64,000 nt of DNA from Culex pipiens pallens. Its lineage: Eukaryota; Arthropoda; Insecta; Diptera; Culicidae. The notes under the pieces were generated by a model. It did not search any database, was not told the origin of the DNA, and worked only from the letters and a program-made list of their open reading frames with translations. The translations under genes were made by a program, and so were the position numbers. Position 1 is the stretch's first letter. Every line of letters begins with the position of its first letter. Location: assembly GCF_016801865.2 (NCBI RefSeq), contig NC_068937.1, positions 125,026,398 to 125,090,397 on the forward strand. The letters are read 5' to 3'. Shown piece by piece: positions 1 through 11,655 of this stretch.

Positions 1-1479
1 CTCGGATTCAAAAGATTCCGAATATGTAAAAAATTAGACTTTCGAATGCATTTAAGAGAGTTGGAATTGATGAAGTTTTACGAAAATGCGAGCAATTTTA
101 AGACCTTTTTTATGTTTTTTGGAACCCAAACTTCAAAGCCCATTCTACCCCACTTCCCTTTGTCGTAGAGGACTCATATTTGGCATGAGTTCATCTCATG
201 TATAGACAAACAAACGCTGAAAGTTTCATCCAAATCGGAGCACATCGATATTACCTGTTTCAGTGTTTCACATTGACGAAAACTCGTTCTTAAATACATG
301 ATATTTCGGTTTATTGAAGTTAATATTTCACTAGCGTCAAATGCGGAGTTAATACTTTTTAAATGTTAGTGAAAGTTGGTTTAGAAGCCTTATTCTATAT
401 TTAATCCAATCACAACATTCATTTTACAATTAAATGAGGTTTTGAAATTTTCCCACCAGCCCGGAGAATGTGTCATATCCTGATTATCACCTTAAACTTG
501 AATTTTGAACGAACATGTTAAAAAACTGTAAATATAATGTGTTTGCTTTAGGTTTATAATGGAGATGTCAAAAAAATATCTTAATATTTTATAATTACTG
601 AAAATAACTGGCTGCCAAATTCCCAATTAAAAAAAAACATAAAAGAAAGTTTCCACGTTATGCGACCGCATTCAGAATGCTTAACGACTTATTAAATAAT
701 TCAAATTTCCCTGTTATAAATAAATTGCCCAGTATATCGCTTCCCATAATTTGTTAGGAGCAAATAAAATTCAGTTACAAAATACTCACAATTTTCGTGC
801 CAAAATCTTCTCCCCTTACAAACATGTCAATTACGTCAAAAAATCCTCCTGCAAATCCACCCTCAAAAAAGTTCAGTTTTATCACATTTTTTCCCCAGCC
901 GAAACCTTTCACTTTTGCACTTCACCTCGAACCGCCCCATGAAAACTCCCACTACCGCCCAACCACAAAGAAAACGCGACGAGAGGTGAAATTGCACAAA
1001 TTTAAATAATCATAAATCATTCCGGGCTTATAAAGACAATTTATTACGGATTGCCACCGGAGCAGCCAACCGCCGCCGCCGCCCCCACCAAACATATCGC
1101 ATTCCGAGTTCCTTGTCAATGGGCGGTTTTGGGAAGAAACAAAAAATGTGAAAGGTTCACAAGCAAATATGAAAGTGGGGCTGGGAAAATGGAGGGAAAA
1201 ACGGCACCAAAGGGATTTGCTCACACTGTTGCCGCGGGCATATTTACTCAACTTTTTTTTTGGCGTGCCGCTTCTGTGATGGAATTCTTGGCTTTTTTGC
1301 AGAGGGGGGGTTGGGGTTTACGGGACGAGATTGTTTGGGGGTGTTTGGGTACATTTTTGCTGCTCCATCCTCGCTGAATGCCTCGCGAGTTTTTTTTTTT
1401 AAGGGGGGAAACTATGTAAAATGGCCTAAGTCTTCCGAAGTTCCTGTTCATTTTCATTGAATAAAATTCAGCCTGACGA
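1..1479. other. intergenic, no gene seen
   Basis: AT-rich sequence without a convincing exon. The open frames between about 950 and 1500 are short, overlap on both strands and contain homopolymer runs (poly-G, poly-T), so I do not call them. The wording near 225-245 (aaagtttcatccaaatcgga) recurs in similar form near 62315, which suggests that part of this stretch is an old dispersed repeat. Confidence 0.5.
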
Positions 1480-2010
1480 TGCAAAAAGAAGAATTTTTCA
1501 GCATTTTCGTACATTTATCCAACGAGGTTTACCTAGTATCCAAAAGTATTACTTTTCGATAAATGTGCTGAAAAGTTTAACATTTTAGCACTCAAATGAA
1601 TGCCGAATTGTACTATTTGCGATTCCACTGTGAAACTGTCAACTTTTCCTGTCCTTCTGGAGAAACGAAACGGCCTACTTTTCCCTACCAAAAATAACAG
1701 AATGGAAAATTAATACCTTTCAAAAACTTTTCAGCACTGAAATGGATGCTAAAAAGTTGAAGTTTTCAACACTAGTATCGAAAAGTAACATTTTTCAATA
1801 TTTTTTTGTTTTGAACGATTAATTTACTAAACACATGAATGTTTGACATAAAATTCCATTAAAGAAGCGTTTTTCGGAATTGCAAAAAATGTTGTAAGCA
1901 ACTTGATGAAAAACATGATTTTTTCAGCACTCGTCATATTTATCCAACTCGGTAAACCTCGTTGGATAATATAAATGTACGACTCGTGCTAAAAAATCAG
2001 CTTTTGATTC
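1480..2010 (-). repeat. family A repeat, divergent copy plus fragment
   Basis: A divergent copy of the hairpin-rich family described at 3024-3455 occupies about 1614-2010. It has the same order of blocks: a gcgattccactgtgaaact end, the block ending in accaaaaataacagaatgg, paired tgctgaaaagtt / aacttttcagca motifs, and the ttatccaac...gttggataa hairpin. A truncated piece of the same family lies at about 1480-1600. Divergence from the 3-kb copy indicates a separate subfamily, shared with 27569-27897. Strand is relative to the 21.2-kb copy. Confidence 0.65.
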
Positions 2011-3023
2011 CCGAACTGTTATATTTAACATTGAAAAGAAGTTTGTTTCGTCATTCGAGAATAACAGAAAAAAGTAAATAGCTTCTCAATGGAAATGCAA
2101 AATATGATTTTTTCAGTACGAGAACGAGGGGAGGGGGGTTTTGGGGGTTTAACCCCCCCCCCCTGGTAAATGCAAAGTAATACCCCATGCGCCTCTCGGC
2201 CTGATTTTTTTACCCTTGTTACACCAAATAAATTGTTGCTGCTAGAATGCCAAACAGAATTTTATTTTGTAATTTTATGATTTTTTTTTATTTATAAAAT
2301 ATAATCAAACTTTTTTATTTAATATTTTTATTTCATCATGAGAGCGCCTCTAGCAAAATGTTATTTTCAAAATATTTTTATCTTTTTTTATTTTGCTTGA
2401 AGGGCACCGATATTCATTTTTTTTTATTTTGCAGTAAAAGCGGCCTTTTGCTAAATTTTATTTTAATCTTTTTATCATTTTGTTATTTTCTTAAGGAATA
2501 TTTTTTGAATATTTTGAATATTTTTGTATATTTTTTGCTTAATGTTTATTTTTTAATTATTTTTATTTTATTATCGATTTCTTTGAGAGGCTGCATCACA
2601 GAAACTAATTGCCCGATTCGTAAGTTAAGAGAGGTAGGAAATTTTCTCGGCTTTTTAAAAATATGTTTTTCAGGGTTGCTATTCTTCCAAGAAGTATGTT
2701 TAAAATGCAAAGAAAGGAAAATAAAATAAAAATGCATTCCTAAAATTAGCTATTATTTGAAAACGGTACATTTTATTAACAAAATTGTAAAGTACTTCTC
2801 GATTGCAAATTTGATTTTGCTTCAAAAAATTATTTTAGTCCTTTTAGTCCACTAAAACAAAAAAAAAATGTGTACCTGTATTTTCCTAATTGAAGACACA
2901 AAATCGACCAGAAAGTCTATTTTCAAAGTTTTATGTAAATCAGAAAAAAAAATAAAAAGTTATAAATCGCGATAAAATAGGAAATCGTAGAAAACTACTC
3001 CTAATTTACCGCATATAAATTAC
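2011..3023. other. intergenic, T-rich, no gene seen
   Basis: Very T-rich plus strand (2270-2580) with a C-run at about 2152-2163. The 123-residue open frame at 2358-2729 is made of Phe/Leu/Ile from poly-T and is a composition artefact. Nothing else is recognised. Confidence 0.5.
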
Positions 3024-3455
3024 TTTTTGCAATTCCGTCTTGAAACTACTTACTTTTCCTGTCATTCTTGAACGACGAAATAGCCTACTTTTCTGTACCA
3101 AAAATAACAGAATCGAATAGCAACACTTTTCAAAATAAATGCTGAAAAGTTCTACTTTTCAGCACTGAAATGGGTGCTGAAAAGTTGAACTTTTCAGCAC
3201 TTATTTCGAAAAGTAACACTTTTCAACATTTTTTTGATTTAAACGATTTATTGACAAAATACATGAAAATTCGACTTAAAATTTCACTCAATGGGTGTTT
3301 TTCGAAATTGCAAAAAATGTTGTATGAAACTCGTTGCAAAACTTGATTTTTTCAGCACTCGTCGTATTTATCCAACTCGGTGAACCTCGTTGGATAAATG
3401 TACGACTCGTGCTGAAAAAATCCTCTTTTTGCAACTTGTTGCATAAACTACTATT
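3024..3455 (-). repeat. family A hairpin-array repeat, near full-length copy
   Basis: A 430-bp unit that recurs at 21202, 32692, 37768 and 38204. One end is tttttgcaattccgtc and the other is ttgcataaactactatt. Between them the unit is mostly a series of self-complementary stretches: tgctgaaaagttctactttt/cagca, tgctgaaaagttgaactttt/cagca, and a long hairpin at 3345-3422 whose arms are gattttttcagcac plus tttatccaac and their complements around a tcggtgaacctcg loop. No reading frame is conserved and no target-site duplication is evident. I read it as a non-autonomous transposon of unknown class. Confidence 0.8.
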
Positions 3456-3465
3456 TTGATAGGAG

Positions 3466-3567
3466 CGCTGAAAAGTTGAACTTTTCACCATTTCAGAGCT
3501 CGGTGAGCCTCGTTGGATAAATGTACGACTCGTGCTGAAAAAAATCATCTTTCTGCAACTTTAACCA
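3466..3567 (-). repeat. family A fragment
   Basis: A second, truncated unit directly after the full copy. It repeats gctgaaaagttgaactttt, then the cctcgttggataaatgtacg and cgactcgtgctgaaaaaa blocks, and ends at gcaactttaacc. It lies immediately upstream of the left 26-bp direct repeat at 3569. Confidence 0.6.
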
Positions 3568-3568
3568 C

Positions 3569-5803
3569 TATTTATAATGTACCCAATTGAAATGAGAAAA
3601 GGAGGAGCTGGTCGAGTTCGGATCGTCGTCGCGCTTTCTTGTCTTTGAAATGTGTTTTTTGTGATTTGATTCGGTCGGATCGCCTGCTGAAGTGTGTAAA
3701 TCGGTTCTGGAATGTCCCGGGAACGTCGCGATTGTTTTGGATGTGCTAGTGGCCGGTTCTGGGACGCGGATTTAGATTTTTTCAATCGGTTTAAATGAGC
3801 GATTTTGCCGTCATTTTTTCAACGCGTTGTGGCTTGCTTGGTGTGCCTTGTTGGTGTTAGTGGAAAGGAAACTTTTAGCACGCACACCAAGATATTTCTA
3901 AGTGGTGTTTGCTGTGAAAGTCGAAACACTGATGAGAGCGGGGAGAGTGAAAGAGGGTTTTTTTTTTTCTTCGGAGAGTGAGCGAGAGCATGAAATAGAA
4001 GCGAAAAGAAATTTGAGAGGCTTCTTTGCCAGTGTTCATAGAGTGGGTGGTGTAACATGGGGTGGTGATTTTAAATCAGTAACGACAATTTTGTCAGCGT
4101 CGCTCTCCACGGAACAATGTGTGGCAGTGTTGGTAAACATGGTGTGCGTGAGAGAATCCGTGGAGATCTCTATGGGGTCGGCTAACAACAACAGGTTGAC
4201 TTGGCGGCGTATTTCCTAGGCCGTTGAAGGAGTTGCGGGCAGCAGAACCGGGTGAGCCAGTTCCAATAGGAATTATTCTGATGAATGAGAATGTGAAAGC
4301 GTGTATGGAGATGCGTGAGTGTATGCGAGAAAGGGATTGAGCCAGCAAAACTTATCTAGACAACTTTGTTGTTGATCTCATTTGGACAGTGTTGCCAAAG
4401 ACTTGGATGTTTCAAACAAGAAACTTTTATATTAATTTCTTTTTGCGTTTTTTTTTCTATAAAAACATCTCTCTTAATAAGTATGCTAACAAGTAACATG
4501 AATTTCAACATTTGTAAAAAGGTTAACTAATTCAAAATTAGTTATTTTATTTTTTAACTGTTCTCAATATATACTTTTTCAATAGTTCTCCTTGTTCCGG
4601 CTCATTGAAGGATTGGTATGCCATAAAATCTTTCGGTATTAGTTTTTCAGCTTAAAGTAGTTTGTTTGAGCATGTGAGTGCCACTCACTGAGCTTTGACA
4701 GCCACTTATCTGGAATTATAGATAATCTACTATTGCTGGAAATTCTACCCAATTTAGGGTACTTTGTTATTTTTAATTTTTGCATTACAGGCTGTTTTCA
4801 TTATATTGATGCCTTTCAAAAATAATTTCAAGCCTAATTTAAAAATCTTACTCGCTGTAATGTTGAAGTCTAAAAATGTAAATTAGTTTATGTGTGTATG
4901 AGAGTGTGAATGAGTTTATTTGTTCTTTTTTATTATTTAGCCCAATAAATATAAAAAAACGCGTAAAATCTACAGAATCGGTCGATAAATCCAAATCAAA
5001 CTTCATCGAAAATAATCGTTATATGGTCATTATTTAATAATTAAGTATACGCGTCTTGATCATTTTGCTTTCGTTAGTTTAGTTCGTTTGAGTTATTGTT
5101 TTAATTTTATTACAATTGGTTACGTGGTGGCCTGTTTTCTTTTCGTTTATATTCGTTGATCGTAATAATTTATTCCAACAGGCAGTATTAGTATTAACTC
5201 GGCAAACTATCGATTTTTTTAAGAGTAAAGCGTTTTTTATTTAGTATTTTTGAAATTTGCTCGCGTGATCTAAATTGTACAAACAGTAAAAATATACTGA
5301 TAAGTCCAGCCCATAGCACTACTGCTCGGTTGGCACGCGTTCGATTAAAAAACCTTTCTAAATAATCAATAATTTATCTTTCCGCAGCCGGCTGCCTAAG
5401 ATTTAAAATTTTCAACCGATAAACAAAATGCTCATGGTCACATCACTGCCACTCGTGAATCCTGACCTCATACCCATCTACTAACCCCCTCAAAACTCAT
5501 GTGATACTTTGTCGGAGAAGCAGTCGATTGGGCGGTCTCTATCACTCAAGTATCGGACTAACATTCCCATCCACTTCCCCGTGACTCTACCACTGGTCGT
5601 GGCCGGCGCCGGTATTGGTCAGCATGATAGGGGCCTTTGAGAAGTTGCGAAGCGAGGAAAGATAGCACCCACTCATCTTCCACGGCTCGTGGATGTAACT
5701 TCTGGAGGTCCTGGTCAATAACGGAGTAGCAACTGCGGGTGGGCACCTATGCTTATGCTTATGCTTATGCTTATGCTTATTTATAATGTACCCAATTGAA
5801 ATG
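3569..5803 (+). mobile_element. candidate non-LTR-type insertion bounded by 26-bp direct repeats
   Basis: The same 26 bases, from tatttataatgt to acccaattgaaatg, occur at 3569-3594 and 5778-5803. Between them lies 2.18 kb whose right end is a TTATGC-type hexanucleotide tract (5747-5780) directly abutting the right copy. A long direct repeat plus a short tandem tail at one end is the expected footprint of target-primed reverse transcription. The left end (3595-3790) is GC-rich like a retroelement 5' leader, and 5440-5746 resembles a 3' untranslated region. No reverse transcriptase or gag frame is present, and the middle (4440-5400) is AT-rich, so this would be an internally deleted, non-autonomous or disrupted copy. 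The alternative is two independent copies of one repeat end. Confidence 0.45.
5747..5780. repeat. TTATGC hexanucleotide microsatellite
   Basis: About five to six tandem units of ttatgc/gcttat, perfect throughout. It sits directly against the right 26-bp direct repeat, so it is best read as the 3' tail of the insertion above. Confidence 0.85.
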
Positions 5804-7212
5804 TTTCTCCCGCTTCCCACGCCGGTAAGGATCTGCACGCAGCAGTTGCTGGTTTGTTAGTAAAGCTTTCGGATCATCCCCTGGTGGCAAACTGTCGAGC
5901 CTTTTGATTAGTCAGCCCACGGAGGTGGCATTTAAATGGCGCGAACACACACACGAGTGTGTGTACACTTCATACATGGCTGGATTAGTGCTTAATCCAG
6001 TGGGATTCATTGGTGGGATTTACAATGAAAAAAGCTGTCATTCAAAGTGGATTCAGAGGGCCAAAAAGGTTGGGGGCGCAATATGACAGTAAACGGCTCG
6101 CGTGGCTGGTGACGTTTTTATGGTTTGATTGAGCAGAATTGATGCCGCATGAACATGATGAAATATAAATTGACTTCAGTGCAATCGATCATAATTAATA
6201 CCTCGGCAACAAAGAGTACAAAGAGAAATCATTTGAACTGAATAAAATTGGTTCAAACTCGTTATTGGCAGGTTATTTGTAAAGCTTTAATATTAAAAGC
6301 ATTTTTATTTTTGTAAATTACATGTTCGTTGCTCAGTCAAAATCACTTTCTTACTTATTTATCATATTGTATTGCATTAAAAGCCTTCGATTCTAATCAG
6401 TTGTCTAAACTTTATGGTGCTCCACTTCTAGAACTCTCGGAACATTTTCACTGCATACATTTACGATATAATAAAGTGCTTGAAATATCATTCGTAGAAG
6501 CCAATTCCCCTCATTGAAAAGCATTATTCATTGCCATAACTTTATGCTAATATTTCCGGCCCCCCGTTCATAAAACCATTATCTTTATTTCTTTTTAATG
6601 AAGTCAAGAATTGTTTTCGCAAAACGGTGCTGCTCTCAATTTCACACCGCGCAAAAAAAGAAGGGTCGCACTGCCAAAAAAACAAATCTCAATGAAAAGT
6701 ATCGAATTCCATAACTTTCCACGACCCGCGGTATTAGGTTTCACATTAAAAGTTTGTGATTTATGCCACACCGTTGAATTGCGGTGTCGTGGAGAAGTCT
6801 TAAGGGGAGCGCGCTTCTTTGGAAGTATCGTGCTGTCATTTCTCTTCGTTATGCTTTTTTCAATATTTTTCTGCGGAAAATTTAACCAATCTTGACTTTA
6901 TTTTCTTGTGAAACGAGTTACCTTCCTAAAAAAGTGAGTTTCAATTACCTTGGTTTTATTTATACTTTTCGGGAAATTTCTTCATTTATTTGAGAGCAAT
7001 CGATGGATCATTTTGTTCATTTTCAACTTTTGTTCATTACTTGAAAAGGGATCTACACTCAGAACTGGGGATCGGCATACGAGAGGATAAAGAGCACGGT
7101 TCGGTAGTAAAATGGTACTGTGTGCGGACGGAGAGGATAATTCCCGAAATTACCGAGAGTATTTTACTCATGGGTTCATTTTCCAAAAAAGTTCATCTAT
7201 CAAAAAAAAAGA
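5804..7212. other. intergenic, no gene seen
   Basis: Mixed-composition sequence with only short, unrelated open frames (60-94 residues). A short acacacacgagtgtgtgt palindromic stretch lies near 5947. No exon with splice sites and homology was recognised. Confidence 0.45.
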
Positions 7213-7290
7213 ACCGGTACCGAGACTCGAACCCAAGACCTTCGGCTTATTGAACCGTGCTTTTGCCGTATGGGCCACCATGGTTCAGTG
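7213..7290 (-). repeat. tRNA-like promoter unit (SINE head candidate)
   Basis: On the minus strand the order is a box-A-like TGGCCCATACGG followed about 40 nt later by a box-B-like GGGTTCGAGTCTC, the spacing of an internal RNA polymerase III promoter. A run of T follows at the 3' side (the plus-strand a-run at 7201-7209). The anticodon arm is degenerate, so this is not a functional tRNA. A tRNA-derived SINE or tRNA pseudogene is the best reading. I did not find target duplications. Confidence 0.45.
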
Positions 7291-7673
7291 ACTAAGTGGC
7301 GGTCATTTGTCCATATAAGCCACTCAATAGGATGAACTGTTTCAATGAACGAATGAACACGTGAGAGGTCTTTACTCACGCAAAATAGTACTTTCCTCAC
7401 GTTTTTTTTCGGGAGGACTTCCCCTCGGTCTTTAACTTTGGGTGTATCACTGAACGGGACTGCTCGATATTCGATAGAACTTTCTGTCAGCGATCATTTC
7501 TCAAAACGATATTTGTTCGCACACAACGCCTATCATGACCGTCATTGCTTGGTGACGCTCGATGAACGTAAGCACGAAGACGAAACGAACGAAAAATGAG
7601 CATCACTCAAGCAGCCGCCCGAACGAGACAACGTGCTCTTTCTCTTTCTCCCGTTTTTGTCTCTCTCTTCCTA

Positions 7674-7898
7674 CACAGAAAAAAAAGGATGGTAATATTC
7701 AACAGGAAATGGTGACAGATCTTGTGGCAAAAAAATGTGTAATATTACATCAGGAATTGGTGAATTTTCATCAGTTTCTGATGAATATTCATCAGGTTCA
7801 CATTTTTACACATTTTTTGATTAATATTACTCAAAAAATGAGTAATATTCAACCTACCAAATTTTCAACATTCCAAAATTCAACTTTTTTTTGCTGTG
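7674..7898. mobile_element. MITE with CACAGAAAAAAA inverted ends, TA duplication
   Basis: The left end reads TA-CACAGAAAAAAAAGG and the right end TTTTTTTTGCTGTG-TA. The terminal inverted repeats are short, with TA at both borders (7672-7673, 7899-7900), as for Tc1/mariner-type MITEs. Inside are repeated ggtaatatt / gtaatattacatca motifs shared with elements at 16022 and 46331. No transposase frame is present. Confidence 0.65.
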
Positions 7899-7900
7899 TA

Positions 7901-8889
7901 GTGTATGCTGCGTGGTGACAGAAATCATATGATTGCTATCATTGGAGAGATGATCGGAATCTCGGTAGAATGTTAAACGACTGCTCTCTTAGCGATTTTT
8001 CTCCTGGAGGAAAGTCAATGATTGTGTGAGTGACTTTGCGTAGCACTCATTCCTTTGTGTGTGAAACGAACGAAAGTAGAATGTAAAAATCAGGTTGTCG
8101 TGGTGAACGCGATAGAGGAGAAAATCGTGACGTCAGAAATGAACTCAAATCACTCAAAGTTCATTTTGTGAGTGACTTTATCATTTTGGCCTAGTTTGAC
8201 AGCTACATTGTCCCCAGTTTTTCTGTGGGAGAGAAAAGGAGGCGAATACTTTATGAAAATCATACCTGTCAAAATTCCTAGCCTCAAAATTTTGTCGCGA
8301 GTTGCTTTTCTCCTCTATTGGAGTGTTTTGTCAGCTATCACAAAGAATATCGAAATTTCGCAAGCCCTGCTTTTGTTTTTATTCGATTTTCAATTCTTTT
8401 TTAAAGGCCGTTACAAATAAGTTTCAAAGTTAATGTAAGTTTTTTTTTTCACGAAACAAATCTTCAAAACTATGATATTTTTAAAACTAATGATTGCAAA
8501 ACAACTGGGAAAGTTTAAAATGCATTTCAAAACACTTTTTTCATTCAAATATTAATACCATGGTTTGCAATTTCACCTTTAATATATTTTTTATTTTACA
8601 GAATCTTTTAAATCAGTTCCAATAAATCTGCACGCAATTTGCTGGATGGAATTTAACTGCAAAATGAGAAATAAGAATTAAATACAAATGAAATAGTATG
8701 GCTTCATAAAGAGCTTGGTCAGAAAGTGTTCGAAGTACCTAGAGCAGTAATTTTCAACTTAATTTGAAATATTTTAAAAGTTTGTTAACTAAAACAATCT
8801 CAATGGAAATGAGATCGATTTGGAAAACCGACTGAACTTCCGGATTTTTTAGACAAAAATATATATAAAACAACACATTCCTCGTCTCA
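7901..8889. other. intergenic, no gene seen
   Basis: AT-rich sequence. The 82-residue open frame at 8172-8420 has no recognisable domain and no splice context. Nothing is called. Confidence 0.45.
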
Positions 8890-8985
8890 AGAAATGCGGT
8901 TGGTGTTGGAGACTGGAATCGAACCCAGGCCAACTTGGTGAGAGGTAATTCTCGCCAACTTGGTGAGAGGCATTCTCGCTAAAAA
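8890..8985 (-). repeat. tRNA-like unit with 25-bp tandem duplication
   Basis: The minus strand carries CTGGGTTCGATTCCAG, a good T-arm/box-B match. Next to it a 24-25-bp unit containing gccaacttggtgagagg is repeated twice in tandem (8929-8953 and 8954-8977). The rest of the cloverleaf is not intact. It is a decayed tRNA-derived element or tRNA pseudogene. Confidence 0.4.
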
Positions 8986-10441
8986 ATTAACACAGTTAAC
9001 GATCAATCGAAAAACAGATAAGAACACCAGGCTCAAGCCAATAATTCATTAGGGTGGTACCAAGCCCACTAGGAATTTTTCTAGCATTCCAGTTGCAAGA
9101 TTCCTCCTTCGAATGCTACTTGGAACAAAAAGTTTGATTTGAACGTTTTTAATGATTCTTGAGAATACCTTATATAACCATAACTTTTGACCAACCAGTG
9201 CCAAATATCCGGTTTTTTTTCAATAGTTAACTTTTCCTTTAAAGTAAATCTTGAACTCAATCATTTCAATAGTTTTTTATATGTTTGATTAGTAACTTTA
9301 TTATTATTCCCACACAAATTTATTAACTGATTCGGATTAATCAACTTCAATCAATATTTTAACAAACTCTGTTGACGGAACCTTTTCCCATGCTCAATCA
9401 ACCGGAAAACTTTTCCCAAAATTTGCTCCACCTGTTGAAATAACTTCCATCGCTTTCACAACTTCGCTAACGTGTAGCAGCTAATCTAACCCACCGCATG
9501 GGGCGGCGTGGCGTTTGAATTTTACATTTCGACATTATTATTTATTCCATGAATAAACAATATTACCATATCTTCTGGCAGCACTGGCTGAGCCCAGGCG
9601 ATGAGTGCACGTGTTACACGTAGTATTTTTCGTTCCAGCTCAACGTTTGAAACTCGTCGAACTTTGTCGAACTCCAACGGAGACGACGACGACGGTGGAG
9701 CCGAAATCCCACCAAAGTACGTGCCAGACTGAATAATGGATCCCCAATATTGGCGCTCTGGAAGAAAGAAAAGCTCTCATTCCTCGCGTCCCAGAAACCT
9801 CCCGTCGGGATTCGTTGAAAGCTGGAATTGAACCGACGACGGTGACGGTGACGTCGAACAACGTGAATTAACTAACTAGTCTGCCGTGATGGGATAAGGT
9901 TAGGTTCGGGTTGATTGGAATGAGGTTGGGAAGTTTGTTGGATGATTGCAAATAAAAAAAAAGACTCTTGCCAGGTAAATTGGTTCGAATACATCAGGGC
10001 CACAAACTGGGGAGGACGTCGGTCTCGTTGGGTCGATGAGATTCGATTATCTGGAAGACTTTGGAGCATTTGGAGACTAAGTTTGGTACTTAGATAGAAG
10101 TGAAATTTGGAATTCGGCTTAAGAAGAGATAACAAACTGGAATATTTGTAAACTTTCCAACATTAAAAAAAAAGTAGTGATTCTTTTTAATGCAATCAAT
10201 TCGATTTCTAACAAGGCTTCTAGTCTAATTTATGCATCAAATTTATGAAGGCCCCCTTCACCACATGCAATATTAACAGCTATATTAACCGCTAATGTCA
10301 TCACGCAAGGGGATGGTTTCATGGAGAAATTCCCTCTACCAGCCAGTGCACAGTGGACTAAGTTTTGTTCAATGTTCCATCGAGGGTTTACATACGAAAA
10401 AAAAACACAACACTGATTGAGATATTTGAGTATAAGAAAGT
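8986..10441. other. intergenic, no gene seen
   Basis: No exon is recognised. The open frames at 9640-9861 and 9872-10135 (minus) lack any known motif and flanking splice sites that would join them to a gene. Confidence 0.45.
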
Positions 10442-10735
10442 AGTTTTTTGCAATTTCGTTGTGAAACTCAGAAGTTTTTGTAACTTCGATGTGAAACTCA
10501 AAAACAAAAAAAAATCTTCTTTTTTACTGTCAGTCTCAACGAAACGTCCTATTTTCCTCTACCAGAAGTAACAGAATAAACGGGCTGAAAAGTTAGACTT
10601 TTCAGCACTGACATGACGTAATTTTAAACCTTTCAGCATATGTATTAAAAGTAATACTTTTCTATATTGTTTTGATTAAAAGGTGAATTGACTAAACACA
10701 TGGAATTTAACTTAAAATTCTTAAAATACTTGGTA
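10442..10735 (-). repeat. family A repeat, short divergent copy
   Basis: It begins tttttgcaatttcgttgtga and contains the accagaagtaacagaata block and the gctgaaaagttagactttt/cagcac hairpin, then breaks off near aaacacatggaatttaactt. It corresponds to the first two thirds of the family A unit and lacks the ttatccaac hairpin and the actactatt end. Confidence 0.55.
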
Positions 10736-10739
10736 CAAA

Positions 10740-11488
10740 CAAACTGAACACTTCCAGAAATTAAAATGTCCAACCTGTTCTACGACCTGAACCACTGTGC
10801 AGTTGGCGGGGCAAGTGGCACGCGGGAAGTGCAATAAAGTTGCGAATTTGTTTAAACAACATCCGCCAAACTGACGGCGGCAACCGGAAGCAATGAATGC
10901 AAAACGAGCTGCTGCCACCTTCGGGGATGTACTTTGAAACGCTGGCAAAAGAGTTGCTCATTTTTTATGTTTTCACCCCCTACTTTTTGGCCAACATCAT
11001 CAATTTTACTACCCTGCTGGAGGAACGTCTTGTGCTTTAAAAAAAATGGGAGCAAAAGCACAGGATCTCTGAAACTGACAAGGCTTGTGATCGCTGGATT
11101 AACGATTTCTTTGGTGGATTTTTTTTCTGGAGGGAAAAGCGAGCATCGCACCAGGATTAGACTTGACAAGGAATTAGTTTTTTTTTATTTGTTGGACAGG
11201 AGGGCATGATAGGTTGATGTAAGTTTTGATTGATTATTAATAGCGGAAGCAAATTTCACGAAATTAGGTTGTCAAGTCAGTTTAAACATTTCAGAAACAA
11301 TTATACATTTAAATGCTGACGACTACTTCCAGGAAGCTTAAGCTGGCTTTGCTCCTTCCTGCTCGTTATCCAGGTGGTTTACCATAACGAAATGCTCACT
11401 CTTTCGCTCATAAAACTCATTTCGCGCTACGGTGCATAATGCAAATTAAATCCTGTAAACAAAACAAGTGCAAGTCGACACGGCCAGC
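10740..11488. other. downstream flank of the transporter gene, no gene seen
   Basis: Open frames on both strands between 10720 and 11210 overlap one another and match nothing I recognise. This is the 3' flank of the minus-strand SLC52 gene. Confidence 0.4.
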
Positions 11489-11494
11489 TTTATT
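11489..11494 (-). terminator. candidate poly(A) signal of the SLC52 gene
   Basis: AATAAA on the minus strand, 162 nt downstream of the transporter stop codon, within aataataaagctgg. It is a canonical hexamer at a plausible distance. In AT-rich DNA such hexamers are frequent, so its use is inferred. Confidence 0.4.
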
Positions 11495-11655
11495 ATTCCT
11501 CGGGCGGTGATAAATGAGAGCTGTGGTTAGCTTTGTGTCTGCGTGTGTCTGTGTGTTTCGTTGTAATTTACAGAATGTTTTAAGCTGCTAGGAAGTAGCT
11601 TGTATTCGGTGCTGTTATTACAATTGAAACGCTTAAAAACAAGTTAAAACCAACT

